Below are positions 5,436-5,486 of a DNA stretch of 5,486 nucleotides, piece by piece. A program made the translations under genes and the position numbers. The notes beneath the pieces are model-generated. The model was given only the letters and a program-made list of their open reading frames with translations. It was not told the DNA's origin and searched no databases. Source of the stretch: an uncultured Prevotella sp. (GTDB taxonomy: Bacteria > Bacteroidota > Bacteroidia > Bacteroidales > Bacteroidaceae); the NCBI GenBank assembly GCA_900554545.1, contig USHW01000073.1:1-5486 (forward strand). Direction: 5' to 3'. Positions within the stretch are counted from its first letter, which is position 1. Every line of letters begins with the position of its first letter.

Positions 5436-5486
5436 TCAAGTGAGGCACTCGGTAATTGTCATTGCCTTAACGGCGACTTTCAGTTC
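5436..5486 (-). CDS. Possible 3' end of a convergent gene (last 16 codons)
   Basis: Reading the minus strand from 5486 gives ELKVAVKAMTITECLT and then TGA at 5438-5436. The composition is protein-like, the other two minus frames stop quickly, and a convergent gene would fit the terminator-rich spacer to its left. Sixteen codons are too few to identify a family or to rule out chance. Confidence 0.3.
   Translation of the reverse strand, partial: ELKVAVKAMTITECLT

Overview
The window looks like a piece of a Bacteroidales chromosome, probably from a Prevotellaceae-like gut or oral member. Several signs point that way: an ECF sigma factor and anti-sigma start of the Bacteroidetes type, candidate promoters of the TAnnTTTG kind, starts with no strong Shine-Dalgarno, a secreted GH95 glycosidase, and intergenic repeats of a style common in that group. 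This assignment is inference from style, not a database match.

Layout, left to right. (1) 1-196, minus strand: an internal piece of a spermidine/putrescine-type ABC permease (PotB-like) running off the left edge. (2) About 183-338, minus strand: the first ~52 codons of an anti-sigma factor, which then run out of frame into the permease piece. The join is abrupt, leaves both genes broken, and looks like a recombination scar or an assembly chimera. (3) 352-894, minus strand: a complete ECF sigma-70 factor, 13 nt upstream of the anti-sigma start. (4) 966-994: a hairpin with A and T tracts, probably the terminator of the next gene. (5) 1046-2149, minus strand: a DUF1016/YhcG-type PDDEXK nuclease-domain protein, clearly lower in GC than its neighbours, with a candidate promoter at 2241-2272. 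(6) 2150-2695: the divergent intergenic region, holding a near-perfect 18-bp inverted repeat, a degenerate 22-nt periodic repeat and a candidate promoter for the right-hand gene. (7) 2696-5131, plus strand: a complete secreted GH95 alpha-L-fucosidase-type enzyme (811 aa). (8) 5132-5486: a repeat-rich tail with an inverted pair of 30-nt repeats ending in a terminator, a 25-bp-arm hairpin built of heptamer repeats, and possibly the last 16 codons of a convergent gene.

The genes do not form one pathway. The sigma and anti-sigma pair is one regulatory cassette, the nuclease gene looks like a stand-alone accessory gene, and the fucosidase is an orphan carbohydrate-degradation gene with no SusC/SusD or sugar-uptake genes in view. 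I see no convincing new multi-gene system. The points most worth a second look are the anti-sigma/permease join and the two intergenic repeat structures.
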